From: Epiperipatus broadwayi
Taxonomy: Eukaryota > Onychophora > Udeonychophora > Euonychophora > Peripatidae
Assembly: GCA_028023455.1 (NCBI GenBank)
Contig: JAQFVV010006231.1
Span: 5,656,036-5,720,035 of the forward strand
Direction: 5' to 3'
Length of the DNA stretch: 64,000 nucleotides
Below are positions 62,273-64,000 of the stretch, piece by piece (position 1 is the first letter of the stretch; each line of letters begins with the position of its first letter). Both the position numbers and the translations under genes were made by a program. Under the pieces are notes generated by a model. The model was not told the origin of the DNA. It did no database searches and was given only the letters and a program-made list of their open reading frames with translations.

Positions 62273-63179
62273 TTATACATAAAAGGCAAAAGTATGGACA
62301 AATTTTAACATTGAAATTTGATCAGTTAAAGTAGATTCTATTTATAATTTGTTAAAATCTTAATTCTTTATAATTGAATTGTAAAAAAAAGAGTAAAAAG
62401 CAATTGAAAGAGTATTTAATTAAAAATTGTACTGCTAAATACAGTTAATTCCCAATTTGTATAATCAATGTGTTGATTATGTAACTAATTTTGTGTACAT
62501 CAAAAATGCTATAAATCTTTTTTGGTGAGATGCATTAAAGCATTAATATTGAAAACTTTTTTATAAAGTGTATATTATTTGAATTATTAAATTTCTAATA
62601 GTATTTTAAATAATGAATGACTTGTAATTAACAATTTTATAATATATAAAATTTATGTTGCTGCTTATGAATGAAAGAAGATAATGTTATTCTGTTTTTT
62701 TTTTAATACTATTATATTTTATATTAAAATTTTGAAAGGTATAAAAAAGTAAAGTTTGTTTGCAATGTAGGGTTTTTTTCATTTTTTATACCATTAAATT
62801 GATTTATTATTCAATTTTGAATGATATAATATATTCAGATTTTTTTTTACAGTTTCTGTGAACTTTGTCAGATATAATTTTATGTAAGTACAGACTACTT
62901 AGTTTATGTTAAGAGCTGTTTATAATATTAATCTAGATATTGAAATCCAATTTGGAACACATACAACAATGTTTATTTCTAAACATTTACACCATTATAA
63001 ATGTACACAGAAATGAAATTTTTATTTTATGTAGTATAAGTTTATGAAAATATAAATTTTTAAAAACTTACTTAAGAAATGAGAACCTTCACAAATATTT
63101 ATATCTCAGCAGTGAATCCTAAATATTAGTAACATTTCAATTTACATATAAATATATTATTTAGACCAGAGAGAATTTT
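62273..63179. other. AT-rich non-coding DNA
   Basis: Nothing recognised. Confidence 0.45.
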
Positions 63180-63444
63180 CATTAAAAATCAAGAATTGGT
63201 AAAAGAAAATGTATAAAATGCTAGAGTAGAGACAGAAGATTATAAAAGAGATAAAGGATAAAAAAAGACCCTATGGGTTAATAATGAAATGATAAATAAA
63301 ATGATGGAAAAAAATAAAATTAAAAAATATAAGTATTGATATAGGTAAAAATAGATGTAGTAAACTTAATAATTAAGCAGACTAAAGAAGATGTATTGAA
63401 AAGCTGGAAGAGTGTGTGATTTGTATAATAGACTTAACAAAGTT
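63180..63444 (+). mobile_element. possible LINE linker fragment
   Basis: Lys-rich pieces such as KKTLWVNNEMINKMMEKNK, then IKKYKY, resemble the segment between endonuclease and reverse transcriptase in LINEs (W..NE.......RNK..K.YK). Very short, with no catalytic motif. Confidence 0.3.
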
Positions 63445-63680
63445 GTACTAACTCCCCCGCTTCTTTTCCTCCTTATGGCCCACCCAGCCGCGGAGGTTTT
63501 ATGGCGGTTTGACCCCTCCGCGCCAATCTTACCAGAGGTGGATCCCCTCGAAAACTATATATAGGTTCGGATATCTATCTGATGTGGTGATCACCAACAG
63601 CCAATCCAAGGTTGGGGACATCGTCTATCTAGAGAACAAGGCATAAAATTACACACCGTCCTAGCATTTTTTTTTGCGAT
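63445..63680 (+). other. GC-rich island with TATA-like motif
   Basis: Sudden rise in GC content (CCACCCAGCCGCGGAGGTTT, GACCCCTCCGCGCCAATC) followed by CTATATATAGG at about 63555. The edge TGTACTAACTCCCCC is sharp. It could be an LTR or a 5' promoter region of a retroelement that continues past the window. No coding motif was found. Confidence 0.35.
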
Positions 63681-64000
63681 AGTTTGCCGAACCCTTAATC
63701 TAACCCGGATCTGATGGGTTTATTCTACTTGATCATATACCCTCCCAATAAATCTCATTCGTACCTACATATATGATCGCATGCACACTCAGGCCATCCA
63801 TTATCATACACACACATATATCACGCCATTCATCCACACATCAAATAATGCAAATACATATATATGTGGCGGTATGATTAATATAGTCATATATTAATTT
63901 TAAATATAAAATTTTTAATATAGCAATTAACAGGTACACAATTCTTTATTGGATACATATACGAAATAGTTGGTGTGTCACTTTACCTGGACTCCTCGAT
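63681..64000. other. non-coding DNA, CA/TA-rich
   Basis: Contains AATAAA at about 63748 and CACACACATATATA-type simple sequence; no gene recognised. It may belong with the preceding GC-rich island. Confidence 0.35.

Overview
This is an AT-rich, repeat-dominated stretch of a metazoan nuclear genome. It has spliceosomal-type intron signals, non-LTR and Penelope-like retrotransposons, tRNA-derived SINEs, long microsatellites, and no operons or bacterial signals. The host is probably an invertebrate with a large, retrotransposon-rich genome. A tRNA-head SINE, several families of short dispersed repeats and degenerate TTAGGG arrays would fit a lophotrochozoan such as a cephalopod, but the sequence alone does not settle this. 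Only one short stretch (59819-59935) looks like a host protein-coding exon; almost everything else that can be recognised is mobile DNA in various stages of decay.

Layout. 1-1326 holds nothing recognisable. 1327-11134 is a striking tandem: two nearly identical full-length LINEs of the CR1/Jockey group, copy A (1414-5798) and copy B (5922-10323), in the same orientation and each embedded in (TTA)n. The last TTA tract is 811 bp long. Each copy has ORF1 (PHD-type zinc finger, coiled coil, Baculo_FP-like domain) and ORF2 (APE endonuclease plus reverse transcriptase). The two ORFs lie in the same frame, separated by a single TGA, with no usable ATG for ORF2. 11135-22370 carries tRNA-Gly-derived SINEs, a Gypsy-type gag relic between 137-bp direct repeats, a 0.57-kb foldback element with a 13-bp putative target-site duplication, and two oppositely oriented copies of another SINE-like repeat. 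22370-24770 is a very decayed RTE/BovB-type LINE.

24950-35560 contains a 3' fragment of a third LINE family (30311-30960) and an ORF1-only, poly(A)-tailed retrocopy with broken zinc knuckles (about 31430-33998). 38590-38955 is an RTE fragment. 41290-43930 is a longer copy of the third LINE family. 44444-46140 contains an RTE 3' end, a SINE with perfect target-site duplications, a 50-bp minisatellite and a TTAGGG-like array. 46120-49386 is a near full-length RTE element and 55665-57872 a 5'-truncated sister copy. 52789-53261 is an inverted pair of a tRNA-derived SINE. 60640-62272 is a 1.6-kb palindrome made of two head-to-head Penelope-like element 3' ends, each with a GIY-YIG endonuclease relic.

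Functionally, the elements fall into autonomous retroelements (LINEs and Penelope) and likely parasites of their machinery (SINEs and the ORF1-only retrocopy). No LINE copy is intact as read: all have stops, frameshifts or truncations. Copy B of the tandem CR1/Jockey-group element is the closest to intact. Family assignments rest on motifs recognised by eye, not on database searches.
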